Notes under the pieces: generated by a model
The model's database searches: none
Seen by the model: only the letters and a program-made list of their open reading frames with translations
Told to the model about the DNA's origin: nothing
In this document: in pieces, positions 45,888 through 54,079 of the stretch
Layout of the letters: each line of letters starts with the position of its first letter
Position numbering within the stretch: the stretch's first letter is position 1
Assembly (NCBI GenBank): GCA_039822785.1
Contig: JBCBMO010000002.1
Location: 542,156 to 606,155, forward strand
Reading direction: 5' to 3'
Length of the DNA stretch: 64,000 nucleotides
Source of the DNA: Thermohalobaculum sp039822785
GTDB lineage: Bacteria; Pseudomonadota; Alphaproteobacteria; Rhodobacterales; Rhodobacteraceae
Translations under genes and position numbers: made by a program

Positions 45888-47603
45888 CTAGGTGCCCGGG
45901 TTCGCGACCTTGTCGAGTAAGGCCTGCATCACGCCTATGAGTGCATAACATAGTTCGTCCAGATCGTCCTCACCAAGAGCCGTAGCGACATTGCCATCCA
46001 ACTGCATGACCCAGTCGGGTTCCGCGTCGAGCTCCGCAAAGGGAAAACGCAACCGGAAGGCACAGATAAAGCGCATTTTCACCGTGTCCGTCCGCCATCG
46101 TACCAGCCGATACTTCGGTTTCTTGAGATCAGTTTCGGCAGTGTGCTGGCGCCGTCGGCGACCGCCCGCGAGCTTTGGTTTGTAGACAGCAAACCCATCT
46201 GGCGACTGAAAGGCTTTGCCGCAGACCGAATTGTCGAGCGGCAGCGACACCCGGTCATCGGCGTGACTGTCGTACCCGAGTGCGTATCTAACCCGAACGC
46301 CCGCCGTCGGCGCGCCGAAGGGGCGAAGGAGGGCAGCGCGAATGCTCGTGGCATCGTAGGAAGGAGCGAAGCCTCGCTGCTGACGCGCCACGTTTATGCC
46401 CTCGGCAAAGATGCTCCTCGCCTCATCAAGGAAGTCACCCATAACCTCGGGCCATTCGGTCAGCGGCGTGAGGACTTCCCGTTTCGTATCCTCCTCAGCC
46501 AGCGCCATCACCCCTCGCATGGCGTTCCAACTCATGTCGAAATCCAGCGTCCCGATCTTCGCGTGGGGCTGGTCAGTGTCCAGATCGACCCGGTGCAGCT
46601 GCGGGATGTTGCGGTCGTTGAGCAGCGCGCTGCCGAAGATCGCCGTGCGAAACAGGGTGCCGAGCGATCTGCCCTGGCCGCTGCCGTCCTTGATCGCGAT
46701 GGCAATGACGCTGGCATGCTCCTCCAGTCTCAGACGGTCATCGAAGGCCCAGGCCGGGAGGTTCGACGTCAGCCCGCCGTCGTAGAAGAGCGCCGGGCGC
46801 TTGCTGCCGACCAGACGGAGCGTGCGAGGCTGGAAGACGAGCGGAATGCAGGCCGAGGCAGTGACGACCGACGCGAGCGTCTCGTTGAGGTCGGCCTCGC
46901 GGCTTGGGAAGTAGCGCAAGGTGCCATTGGAGAAGTCCGTCGTGACAACCGTCGGGATCATGCGTTTGCGCAGGTGACCGCTTGGCGTCTTTCGGGTGCC
47001 CTCCATGTCGGCGAAGGTTGCGGCGCGCGGGTCGCTCGGCTCGCGATCCAGCGCGAGGTCAAAGGCCTCGTTCAGGACGCGCTCAAGGTTGTCGAGGTTG
47101 GCCAGACCGGGCAGTTGATAGAGCCAGATTGCCGCCACGCCCACGAGCGCAAGCACCGCAACCCCGATCAGCGGTACCATGAGCAGCGCCATCCAGCCAA
47201 ACTGAGCGAGGATCAGGGCGACGGCGACGGCCCAGGGCGCGTAGGGGATCCAGTCGGATGATGGCTTGAGCCTGTCTGAGGCGTTGATGAGCCGGCGCAC
47301 CGCGTCGATCCAGCGCCAGCCGTTGGCACCGAGCAGGGCAACCGGTGTGTCGCCGGGCAGTCTGGTGCCCGGACGTTCGAAGAGAACCTTGAGGATATGC
47401 CGCTTTCGATCCGGGTCGGCTAGCTCGTCCCAGTCGAAGCCGGCGGCTGCCAGCGATGCGACGACGGCCCCCGCCGACGTGCCCGCGTAACCGCAGATCT
47501 CGATCTTGCCTTCAGCCTCGGCCTGCTGGAGGGCCTTGAGGGCGCCGATATGCGCCAGGCCACGCGCACCACCACCTTCGAACGCAACGTAAACCCTGTG
47601 CAC
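45888..47603 (-). CDS. Patatin-like phospholipase with two membrane helices and a GAF-like tail
   Basis: Lipid acyl hydrolase of 571 residues. The oxyanion loop GGGARG (10-15), nucleophile GTSAG with Ser43, and catalytic Asp275 in YDGGL are intact. Two adjacent hydrophobic helices (about 123-163; AVAVALILAQFGWMALLMVP and LIGVAVLALVGVAAIWLYQL) interrupt the patatin core. The last ~140 residues look like a GAF-type sensor fold (VRVRYALGYDSHADDRVSLP, SVCGKAFQSPDGFAVYKP). The start is a GTG. Patatins act as effectors in several bacterial immune systems, but no nucleotide cyclase or sensor gene is adjacent, so a defence role is only a hypothesis. Confidence 0.82.
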   Translation of the reverse strand: MHRVYVAFEGGGARGLAHIGALKALQQAEAEGKIEICGYAGTSAGAVVASLAAAGFDWDELADPDRKRHILKVLFERPGTRLPGDTPVALLGANGWRWIDAVRRLINASDRLKPSSDWIPYAPWAVAVALILAQFGWMALLMVPLIGVAVLALVGVAAIWLYQLPGLANLDNLERVLNEAFDLALDREPSDPRAATFADMEGTRKTPSGHLRKRMIPTVVTTDFSNGTLRYFPSREADLNETLASVVTASACIPLVFQPRTLRLVGSKRPALFYDGGLTSNLPAWAFDDRLRLEEHASVIAIAIKDGSGQGRSLGTLFRTAIFGSALLNDRNIPQLHRVDLDTDQPHAKIGTLDFDMSWNAMRGVMALAEEDTKREVLTPLTEWPEVMGDFLDEARSIFAEGINVARQQRGFAPSYDATSIRAALLRPFGAPTAGVRVRYALGYDSHADDRVSLPLDNSVCGKAFQSPDGFAVYKPKLAGGRRRRQHTAETDLKKPKYRLVRWRTDTVKMRFICAFRLRFPFAELDAEPDWVMQLDGNVATALGEDDLDELCYALIGVMQALLDKVANPGT

Positions 47604-47659
47604 GACTCAATATCCCTAACCAACGTGGACGCTGCGTTAGGGTACCGTAGATCGCGCGC

Positions 47660-49162
47660 TCACCCCATGGTCGGGATCGAGAAGTCGGCGCCTTCCTTGA
47701 CGCCCGAGGGCCAGCGCGCCGTCACGGTCTTGGTGCGGGTGTAGAACTTGAAGGCGTCCGGGCCGTGCTGGTTGAGGTCGCCGAAGACCGACTTCTTCCA
47801 GCCGCCAAAGGTGTGATAGGCGAGCGGCACGGGGATCGGCACGTTGATCCCCACCATGCCGACGTTGATCCGACTGGCGAAGTCGCGCGCCGTGTCGCCG
47901 TCGCGGGTGAAGATCGCGACGCCGTTGCCGTACTCGTGGTCCATCGCCAGGCCCAGCGCTTCCTCGTAGGTCTTGGCGCGGACGGTGGACAGCACGGGGC
48001 CGAAGATTTCGGTCTTGTAGATGTCCATGTCGCGGGTGACCCGGTCGAACAGACAGCCACCGATGAAGTTGCCGCCCTCATAGCCCTGAAGGCTGAAGTC
48101 GCGGCCGTCGACGACCAGCTCGGCGCCTTCGTCCACTCCGCGATCGACCAGGCCCTTGACCCGCGCATAGGCGTCGGCCGTGACCAGGGGGCCGAAGTCG
48201 ACGTCGGCGCCGGCGGTGTAGGGCCCGATCTTGAGGCTCTCGACCCGGGGCGCGAGCTTTTTGATCAGGGTGTCCGCAGTCTCCTCGCCCACGGGAACGG
48301 CGACCGAGACGGCCATACAGCGCTCACCCGCAGCGCCATAGCCCGCGCCGATCAGCGCATCGGCGGCCTGGTCCATGTCCGCATCGGGCATGACGATCAT
48401 GTGGTTCTTCGCGCCGCCGAAGCACTGCACGCGTTTCCCCGCCGCGGTACCGCGGCTGTAGACGTAATGGGCGATGGCGGTCGAGCCGACGAAGCCCACG
48501 GCGCCGATATCCTCGTTGTCGAGGATGGCGTCCACCGCCTCCTTGTCGCCGTTCACCACGTTCAGCACGCCGGCGGGAAGCCCTGCCTCCAGCATCAGTT
48601 CGGCCAGCATGATCGGGCAGGACGGATCGCGCTCTGACGGCTTGAGGATGAAGGCGTTGCCGCAGGCGATGGCCGGGCAGAACTTCCACATCGGGATCAT
48701 CGCCGGGAAGTTGAACGGGGTGATCCCCGCCGCCACGCCCACCGGCTGGCGGAGCGAGTACATGTCGATGCCGGGCCCTGCCCCCTCGGTGTACTCGCCC
48801 TTCAGAAGATGCGGCGCGCCGATGCAGAATTCGGCGACCTCGAGCCCCCGGATCACGTCGCCCTTGGCATCCGGCAGGGTCTTGCCGTGCTCCCGGCTGA
48901 TCGCTTCGGCCAGCTTGTCCATGTCACGGTGGAGCAGGTCGACGAACTTCATCATCACCCGCGCACGCTTTTGCGGGTTGGTCGCGGCCCAGGCGGGTTG
49001 GGCGGCCTTGGCGTTCTCCACCGCCGCCGCGACCTCCGCCGCGCTCGCCAGCGGCACGCGCGCCTGCACCTCGCCGGTGGCCGGGTTGAAGACATCGGCA
49101 AAGCGGCCCGAGGTACCGGCCACGTGATTGCCGCCGATGAAATGGGTGAGTTCGGTGGTCAT
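47660..49162 (-). CDS. mmsA: CoA-acylating methylmalonate-semialdehyde dehydrogenase
   Basis: Aldehyde dehydrogenase superfamily enzyme of 500 residues for valine, inositol and beta-alanine-type degradation. The N terminus LTHFIGGNHVAGTSGRFADVFNPATGEV is the MmsA type. QPVGVAAGITPFNFPAMIPMWKF, GSTAIAHYVYSRGTAAGKRVQCFGGAKNHMIV and the catalytic Cys in GYGAAGERCMAVSVAVPVG are diagnostic; the GGAKNH motif separates it from ordinary ALDHs. GGGAGAAGG precedes the ATG. It stands alone here, without mmsB or iol genes. Confidence 0.94.
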   Translation of the reverse strand: MTTELTHFIGGNHVAGTSGRFADVFNPATGEVQARVPLASAAEVAAAVENAKAAQPAWAATNPQKRARVMMKFVDLLHRDMDKLAEAISREHGKTLPDAKGDVIRGLEVAEFCIGAPHLLKGEYTEGAGPGIDMYSLRQPVGVAAGITPFNFPAMIPMWKFCPAIACGNAFILKPSERDPSCPIMLAELMLEAGLPAGVLNVVNGDKEAVDAILDNEDIGAVGFVGSTAIAHYVYSRGTAAGKRVQCFGGAKNHMIVMPDADMDQAADALIGAGYGAAGERCMAVSVAVPVGEETADTLIKKLAPRVESLKIGPYTAGADVDFGPLVTADAYARVKGLVDRGVDEGAELVVDGRDFSLQGYEGGNFIGGCLFDRVTRDMDIYKTEIFGPVLSTVRAKTYEEALGLAMDHEYGNGVAIFTRDGDTARDFASRINVGMVGINVPIPVPLAYHTFGGWKKSVFGDLNQHGPDAFKFYTRTKTVTARWPSGVKEGADFSIPTMG

Positions 49163-49348
49163 GGCGCCTTCTCCCCTGGATGCGTGCTGCGGGCCCGTCC
49201 CGGCCCTTGTCGCCGCGGCCTTCCTGCGCCCGATCTTCGCGAGGGGTCAAGGGGAGCCGCCAACGCGCGGTTCCAGCGCGCGGGATCGGCCGGTGGACGC
49301 GGCCTTGTGACGGCGGTGCAACAACGCGGCACGCTGCCACGGTATCGA

Positions 49349-49362
49349 CTGATCCAGGTCAA
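49349..49362. promoter_or_regulatory. FNR/FnrL-like box before the outer-membrane barrel gene
   Basis: CTGATCCAGGTCAA differs by one base from the FnrL-style dyad TTGAT-N4-(A/G)TCAA. It lies 87 nt before the ATG at 49450, a sensible activator position. It suggests oxygen-responsive control of the porin-like gene. Confidence 0.5.
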
Positions 49363-49449
49363 TGGCAACCAAGTCGTTTCACTGTTCTCAGATGTACAGC
49401 ACGCGACGGCCATCAGTTGTCGCTGCAGTACGAACGAGGAGACGGACTG

Positions 49450-50382
49450 ATGAAGATGTTGATCGCCGCAGTTGCGGCGGCGGCGGTGTTGCCCATGGCC
49501 GCTCACGCAGACGATGAATACTTTGGCTTGAAGCTTGGCGGTTCCATCGGGGAAGGTGGATTCGAGAAATACGCGCCGCCCCTACTGAATCCAGTCTTCA
49601 ACGAGACGCCGCATATCACGACCGAGGTGAAGCCGTTCATCGCCTATCATGACATCCCCGACGACTTCATCAGCGGCGGTGGCCGGGTCATTGCCGTCGG
49701 CCTGCAGGCGCGTCTCGCGGTGACAGAGCGCTTTGGCCTGATCGCCACGCTCGACGGCTACAGCGACCTCGCCTTCGACAACACCCTCTCCGACGACGGG
49801 GGCTTCAACGATCTGGGCTTCGGCGCCAAATACGCGTTCCTCTACAACCCCGAGGCGGGCTACATCGCGACCGCCGGTCTGCGCTACACCGCCCCCGTCG
49901 GCACGCTCGACACGAATGTCATCGGGCTGAACGGCAGCAACATCGACCTGAACGGCACCGGCGCCGGCTACCTCAACCCCTTCGTCACGGGCCGCTACGA
50001 CATCGACGAGTTCGGCGTTCAGGCCTCGGTCGGCGGGCAGATCGCCCTGTCGGACGAGAACTGGAGCTTTATCCACGCCTCGGTACGCGCCGACTATGAG
50101 GTGCTCGACGGGCTGTTCCCCTTCGCCGCGGTAAACATCTTCGCACCCGTGGACGGCGGCGACTCGGTCGTCAACGATCTGGGCTTGGTGAACCTCACCG
50201 GGGCCGATATCGCCGATGTCGGCGGCAGCGACCCGCGCACCATGGTGCTGCTCGGCGGCGGCGCACGCTACCGGGTCAACGAGCACGCCATCCTGGGCGT
50301 CGGGGTCGAGGGCAACCTGGCCAACCGCGAGGACACGATCTGGGGTTGGCGGATGATCGCCGACGCGGTGATCCACTTCTGA
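49450..50382 (+). CDS. Outer-membrane beta-barrel protein
   Basis: Secreted 310-residue protein with signal peptide MKMLIAAVAAAAVLPMAAHA cleaved before DDEYFGLKLGGSIGEGG. The rest alternates amphipathic strands and ends in Phe (MIADAVIHF), the classical outer-membrane insertion signal. About 12 strands could form a small barrel. GGAG precedes the ATG by 8 nt. I do not recognise a named porin family; an OmpW-like or transport barrel is possible. An FNR-like box upstream suggests oxygen-dependent expression. Confidence 0.75.
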   Translation: MKMLIAAVAAAAVLPMAAHADDEYFGLKLGGSIGEGGFEKYAPPLLNPVFNETPHITTEVKPFIAYHDIPDDFISGGGRVIAVGLQARLAVTERFGLIATLDGYSDLAFDNTLSDDGGFNDLGFGAKYAFLYNPEAGYIATAGLRYTAPVGTLDTNVIGLNGSNIDLNGTGAGYLNPFVTGRYDIDEFGVQASVGGQIALSDENWSFIHASVRADYEVLDGLFPFAAVNIFAPVDGGDSVVNDLGLVNLTGADIADVGGSDPRTMVLLGGGARYRVNEHAILGVGVEGNLANREDTIWGWRMIADAVIHF

Positions 50383-50403
50383 GAACGCTGCCCGGCGCCC
50401 GGC

Positions 50404-51441
50404 TTACAGACCGGCGCGCCGGGCATGCTCCAGCGCGATCGCCGCCAGGCGCGGCACGTCGCGCCCCATGCCGATCGCCGCCGCGTCCGACGCGTTGCCC
50501 GCCAGCCCGCGCGCATAGACCCCCTGCAGGATCGCCGCCATCCGAAAGACGTTGTAGGCAAGCAGCAGATCGAGCTTGTCGAGCGCATCGCGCCCCGTCC
50601 GCTCGGCATAGCGCGTCGCCAGCGCCTCGATCCTGGGGATACCCAGCGCATCGAGATCGGCCTCCCCAAGCCCCCAGCGCAGATCCTGGGGGAAGACCCA
50701 GGTCATCAGCAGATAGGTGAGATCGGCCAGCGGATGGCCGAGCGTCGAGAGCTCCCAATCGAGGACCGCCAGCGGCCGTGCCTCGCCTTGAGCGAAACAG
50801 AGGTTGTCGAGGCGGTAGTCGCCGTGCACGAGGCAGGTTGCGTCGGGCACCGCCTGCAGCGCCTCCGGCAGCACCGCGATAAGCCTGTCCATCGCCGGGA
50901 TCTCAGCGGTTTGGCTCGCCTGATACTGCTGCGACCACCGCTTGGTCTGGCGCTGCAGATAGCCGCCGCTGCGACCAAAATCCGCCAGCCCTACCTCGGC
51001 CACGTCCACCGTGTGGATCGCGGCAAGCGTATCGACCAGCGCCTCGACGATGGCGCGGCGAAACGCCGGCGTATGGCCCGGCAGGCGGGTGTCGAAATGC
51101 ACCTGCCCCGCAACGAAGGTCATGACGTAGAAGGGCGCGCCGATGACGGAGGCGTCTTCGCAGAGATGCAGGACCGCCGGCACCGGCACGGGCGTGTCCA
51201 CCAGGGCAGCCATCACGCGATACTCCCGCTCGATGGCATGGGCCGAGGGCAGCAGCGTACCGAAGGGTTTGCGCCGGACGACGAAATCGCCACCCGGTGT
51301 CGTCGCACGATAGGTCGGGTTCGACTGCCCGCCCGACAGGCGAGACCAGCGGACCAGCGCGCCGTCAAAGCCCGGGACGACGGCGCCGAGATAGGCCTCC
51401 AGCGCTGTTGTGGGCATGTCTAGCGCGGCATCGCCGGCCAT
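50404..51441 (-). CDS. Phosphotransferase-family (APH/choline-kinase fold) protein
   Basis: Kinase-fold protein of 345 residues of the kind paired with acyl-CoA dehydrogenases (ACAD10-like). The nucleotide lobe has SRLSGGQSNPTYRATTPGGDFVVRRKPFG. The catalytic loop is CLVHGDYRLDNLCF with the base Asp, followed by metal-binding LAVLDWELSTLGHPLADLTYLL. GGGAGG lies 7 nt before the ATG at 51441. Relatives phosphorylate hydroxyacyl or small hydroxyl substrates. No acyl-CoA gene is adjacent, so the substrate is open. Confidence 0.86.
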   Translation of the reverse strand: MAGDAALDMPTTALEAYLGAVVPGFDGALVRWSRLSGGQSNPTYRATTPGGDFVVRRKPFGTLLPSAHAIEREYRVMAALVDTPVPVPAVLHLCEDASVIGAPFYVMTFVAGQVHFDTRLPGHTPAFRRAIVEALVDTLAAIHTVDVAEVGLADFGRSGGYLQRQTKRWSQQYQASQTAEIPAMDRLIAVLPEALQAVPDATCLVHGDYRLDNLCFAQGEARPLAVLDWELSTLGHPLADLTYLLMTWVFPQDLRWGLGEADLDALGIPRIEALATRYAERTGRDALDKLDLLLAYNVFRMAAILQGVYARGLAGNASDAAAIGMGRDVPRLAAIALEHARRAGL

Positions 51442-51569
51442 GTCGTCGCCTCCCTCTGGCCCGCTGCGCCGCGGGTCCCACCAGCGAACGGTGCAACTTC
51501 TGTGACGCACCGAGCCATGAAATACCCGTAATCGTCGGCTATCAACGCATCATCAACTGTCTTGGGTGA

Positions 51570-51658
51570 TGGTTGGTTGCGGCATGCAGCGGGGGCTGCA
51601 TTCCGTGTTTTCTCCTCCCTGTCGACTCGGCCGCGCCTTCGTGCGCGGCCTTTTTTTT
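51570..51658 (+). ncRNA. Candidate trans-acting sRNA with CTCCTCCC anti-Shine-Dalgarno motif
   Basis: Two hairpins flank an unpaired pyrimidine stretch. SL1 is a perfect 7-bp stem with a GGGG loop (51584-51590 with 51595-51601). Next comes TTTTCTCCTCCCT (51608-51620), complementary to Shine-Dalgarno sequences. SL2 is a perfect 8-bp intrinsic terminator with eight T residues. No plus-strand gene feeds this terminator, so an independent transcript is the simple reading. The layout recalls alphaproteobacterial sRNAs with CCUCC-type loops, such as MmgR/alpha-r8 and the Rhodobacter CcsR group. The 5' end is a guess. Confidence 0.65.
51629..51658 (+). terminator. Strong rho-independent terminator of the sRNA
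   Basis: GGCCGCGC (51629-51636) pairs perfectly with GCGCGGCC (51643-51650) around a 6-nt loop and is followed by eight T residues. Confidence 0.9.
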
Positions 51659-51831
51659 CTGATTTTCAGCAGTTGCACCGCCGCAAATCGCGCTTTTTGG
51701 CAGTTTTCGGGCAAGGCCGACGCTTTCCCTGTTGACGCCCCCCAGCACCTTGGTCAGTGTCAACGCGCGATACGGCACAGCCGGGTCGACAGGGATGACA
51801 AAACAACCTAATGCGACAAAAAAGTCGCCAT

Positions 51832-51866
51832 CGGGGGCGCCGGACACGGCGCCCCCGCTTGCTTTT
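51832..51866 (+). terminator. Second terminator-like hairpin
   Basis: A perfect 10-bp stem (CGGGGGCGCC 51832-51841 with GGCGCCCCCG 51848-51857, loop GGACAC) is followed by CTTGCTTTT. It is 120 nt before the IalB-family gene, and no plus-strand CDS ends before it. A small hairpin GCGAC-aaaaaa-GTCGC (51813-51828) stands just upstream. Confidence 0.55.
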
Positions 51867-51976
51867 CAGCCCTGTATGCGCCGCGGCCCGCAGCCCCAGG
51901 ATCGCGTCGGACCACCGGGTTGATTTCACTGCCGAGCCGGGGCAACTCTCAGCCACGGCAATTCAGGAGCGAGCCC

Positions 51977-52522
51977 ATGACCGCCATCCACCGCGCCCTC
52001 TCCAGGCTCGGCGCGACCATCCTCGGCATCGGCCTTTTCGTGGCGGCGATGACCCCGGCCATGGCGCAGCAGCAGGGCGAGTTGCGGGAGACCTTCGGCG
52101 ATTGGGAACTACGCTGCGTCGCAGGCTCGGACGAATGCGCGATCACCCAGATCGGCAAGACCGCAGATGGGCAGGACGTGATGGAGGTCCAGATCCGCAA
52201 GGTCGCCAACCTCCGCCAGCAGGACGGCAACCAGGTGCCGGCGCTGATCGTGGTCAGCACCCCGCTGGAGGTCGCCCTCAAGGCGGGGATGCGCATCCAG
52301 GTCGACGGCGAGGGCAACACGGTCGGTCTGCCCTATGAGCGCTGCTTCCAGCGTGGCTGCGTCGTGGTCGAGGCTATGAGCGATCAGGCAGTGGACACCT
52401 TCAAGCAGGGCAACGCCGCCACCTTCACCATGGTGATCATCCCCAACACCGAGGTGCGCAGCAACATCTCGCTGCGCGGTTTTACGCGCGCCTTCAACGC
52501 GTTGAAGCCGACGGGGGGCTGA
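51977..52522 (+). CDS. Invasion-associated locus B (IalB) family protein
   Basis: Secreted periplasmic protein of 181 residues. The signal peptide (LGATILGIGLFVAAMTPAMA) is cleaved before QQQGELRETFGDWELRC. The mature domain is IalB-like: TFGDWELRCVAGSDECAITQIG, LEVALKAGMRIQVDGEG, and the cysteine pair in YERCFQRGCVVVEAM, giving probable disulphides. AGGAG lies 8 nt before the ATG. Despite the family name, homologues are common in free-living alphaproteobacteria, and the function is unclear. Confidence 0.85.
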   Translation: MTAIHRALSRLGATILGIGLFVAAMTPAMAQQQGELRETFGDWELRCVAGSDECAITQIGKTADGQDVMEVQIRKVANLRQQDGNQVPALIVVSTPLEVALKAGMRIQVDGEGNTVGLPYERCFQRGCVVVEAMSDQAVDTFKQGNAATFTMVIIPNTEVRSNISLRGFTRAFNALKPTGG

Positions 52523-52529
52523 GGCCCCC
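52514..52529. terminator. Hairpin between convergent genes
   Basis: GGGGGC-TGAG-GCCCCC forms a 6-bp stem whose loop contains the IalB stop codon. It lies between convergent genes and may end transcription from both sides, but no T run follows. Confidence 0.35.
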
Positions 52530-52536
52530 TCAGCGC

Positions 52537-53763
52537 TCAGCCGCGCCAGGCGCGAAAGGCCAGGACCGCGTTGAGGCCGCCAAAGGCGAAGGCGTTCGAC
52601 ATCGCCGCGTCGATCCGAACCTCCCGTGCCGCGTTCGGCACCACGTCCAGCCCGATCTCCGGGTCGTCTTCCTCGTGCCCGATGGTCGGCGGCACCACCC
52701 CGCGCCCAAGCGCCATGAGACAGGCCGCTGCCTCCAGCGCGCCAGCGGCGCCGATGGCGTGGCCATGCATGGATTTGGTGGAGGAGACCATCACCCGCGC
52801 GGCGTGATCGCCGAGGGCCATGCGGATCGCCGCCGCCTCGGTCTTGTCGTTGAGCGCGGTGGCCGTGCCATGGGCGTTGATATAGCCCAGCTCCTGTGGC
52901 GCCATCTCGGCGTCGCTCAGCGCCTGGGACATGGCACTCGCCGCGCCCTCCACCGCCGGGGCCACGATGTCCGCCGCATCCGCGGTCGCACCGGCACCGA
53001 CGATCTCGCCCAAGATCACCGCCCCGCGGGCCTTGGCAGCCTCCAGCTCCTCGAGGATCAGGATCGCGCAGCCTTCGCCCAGCACCATGCCGTTGCGGTT
53101 CTTCGAGAAGGGCCGGCAGGCGTCCTTGGACATCACCCGCAGCCCTTCCCAGGCCTTGATGCCGCCGAAGCAAAGCACGCTCTCGGTGCCGCCGGTCACC
53201 GCCGCCTCCACCATGCCCGAGCGAACCATGTGGAAGGCCTGCCCGATCGCGTGATTGGACGAGGCACAGGCGGTGGCCACCGACCAGCCCGGCCCGCGCA
53301 GCCCATGTGCCATGGACACCTGGCTGACCGGCGCATTCGCCATCAGCCGCGGGATGATGAAGGGGTGGACCCGGTTCTTCTGCTCCTCATAGACGATGCG
53401 GTAGTTCTCGTCCTGGGTATGCAGGCCGCCCATCGCGGTGGCGATGATCGTCGCCGTGCGAGCCCCGATCTCGGCGAAATCGATGCCCGACTGCGCAACC
53501 GCTTCGGCCGCGGCGGTCAGCGCCATCTGCGTGATCCGGTCATAGAGCAGGCGCTGCTGGCGGTCCCAGAGCTCCTCGCCGCGATAGACCTTCGCCTCGG
53601 CGGCGATCTTGATCATCAACCGGGAGGGGTCGATCAGTTCGATCGGACCGATGCCAGGGCGCCCCTCGGCAAGCCCCTCGAAATGGGCCTCGCGTCCCAC
53701 GCCGAGCGCAGAGACGACCCCGAGGCCGGTGACGACAACACGCCGTCCAGTCTTGCTGGTCAC
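52537..53763 (-). CDS. Beta-ketoacyl-ACP synthase (FabF-like)
   Basis: Condensing enzyme of 408 residues with a complete Cys-His-His triad: Cys166 in SVATACASSNHAIGQAF, His in INAHGTATALNDKTE and His in STKSMHGHAIGAAGALEA. It is FabF-like but lies outside the housekeeping fab cluster, next to its own ACP and an LpxD, so a specialised long-chain or hydroxylated fatty acid for lipid A is plausible. The start is a GTG at 53763, 1 nt after the ACP stop, with AAGGG as the ribosome binding site. Confidence 0.88.
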   Translation of the reverse strand: MTSKTGRRVVVTGLGVVSALGVGREAHFEGLAEGRPGIGPIELIDPSRLMIKIAAEAKVYRGEELWDRQQRLLYDRITQMALTAAAEAVAQSGIDFAEIGARTATIIATAMGGLHTQDENYRIVYEEQKNRVHPFIIPRLMANAPVSQVSMAHGLRGPGWSVATACASSNHAIGQAFHMVRSGMVEAAVTGGTESVLCFGGIKAWEGLRVMSKDACRPFSKNRNGMVLGEGCAILILEELEAAKARGAVILGEIVGAGATADAADIVAPAVEGAASAMSQALSDAEMAPQELGYINAHGTATALNDKTEAAAIRMALGDHAARVMVSSTKSMHGHAIGAAGALEAAACLMALGRGVVPPTIGHEEDDPEIGLDVVPNAAREVRIDAAMSNAFAFGGLNAVLAFRAWRG

Positions 53764-53764
53764 G

Positions 53765-54028
53765 TCAACCCTTCTCGGCGATGAGCTGTTTTACGCCGGT
53801 CACGATCTTGCCCACCGTCCCGATGTCGAAGTCTGATGCGCTCGGGTCGTTGGCATTGAAAGGCACAGAGATATCAAAGGCTTCCTCGATGCCGAACACG
53901 ACCTCGACGAGTGAAAGACTGTCCAGACCGAGGTCCTCGACTGTCGTTTCGCTCGAGATCTCCGACGTGTCGACCATCGCCTGTTCCGCAATGATCGCCA
54001 CGACGCGCTCGGTCACATCATCGCTCAT
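53765..54028 (-). CDS. Dedicated acyl carrier protein
   Basis: Acyl carrier protein of 87 residues. The phosphopantetheine serine is about Ser37 in EDLGLDSLSLVEVVFGIEE. The C-terminal part (NANDPSASDFDIGTVGKIV) is longer and more acidic than in housekeeping AcpP, consistent with a specialised carrier. GAGGAGG lies 6 nt before the ATG. It lies between lpxD and the KAS gene and should carry the acyl chain handed to LpxD or elongated by the KAS. Confidence 0.9.
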   Translation of the reverse strand: MSDDVTERVVAIIAEQAMVDTSEISSETTVEDLGLDSLSLVEVVFGIEEAFDISVPFNANDPSASDFDIGTVGKIVTGVKQLIAEKG

Positions 54029-54079
54029 TCTGACCCTCCTCAGCGCCGCGCGATTCTCTCTAGCACAGCCGTCCGGGCG

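Larger units (their letters stand above)
51442..51976. other. 535-bp intergenic region holding a probable sRNA and a second terminator
   Basis: No protein gene is visible between the divergent phosphotransferase and IalB-family genes. The region contains a candidate small RNA (51570-51658) and a second strong hairpin (51832-51857), both oriented on the plus strand and listed separately. Confidence 0.7.
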
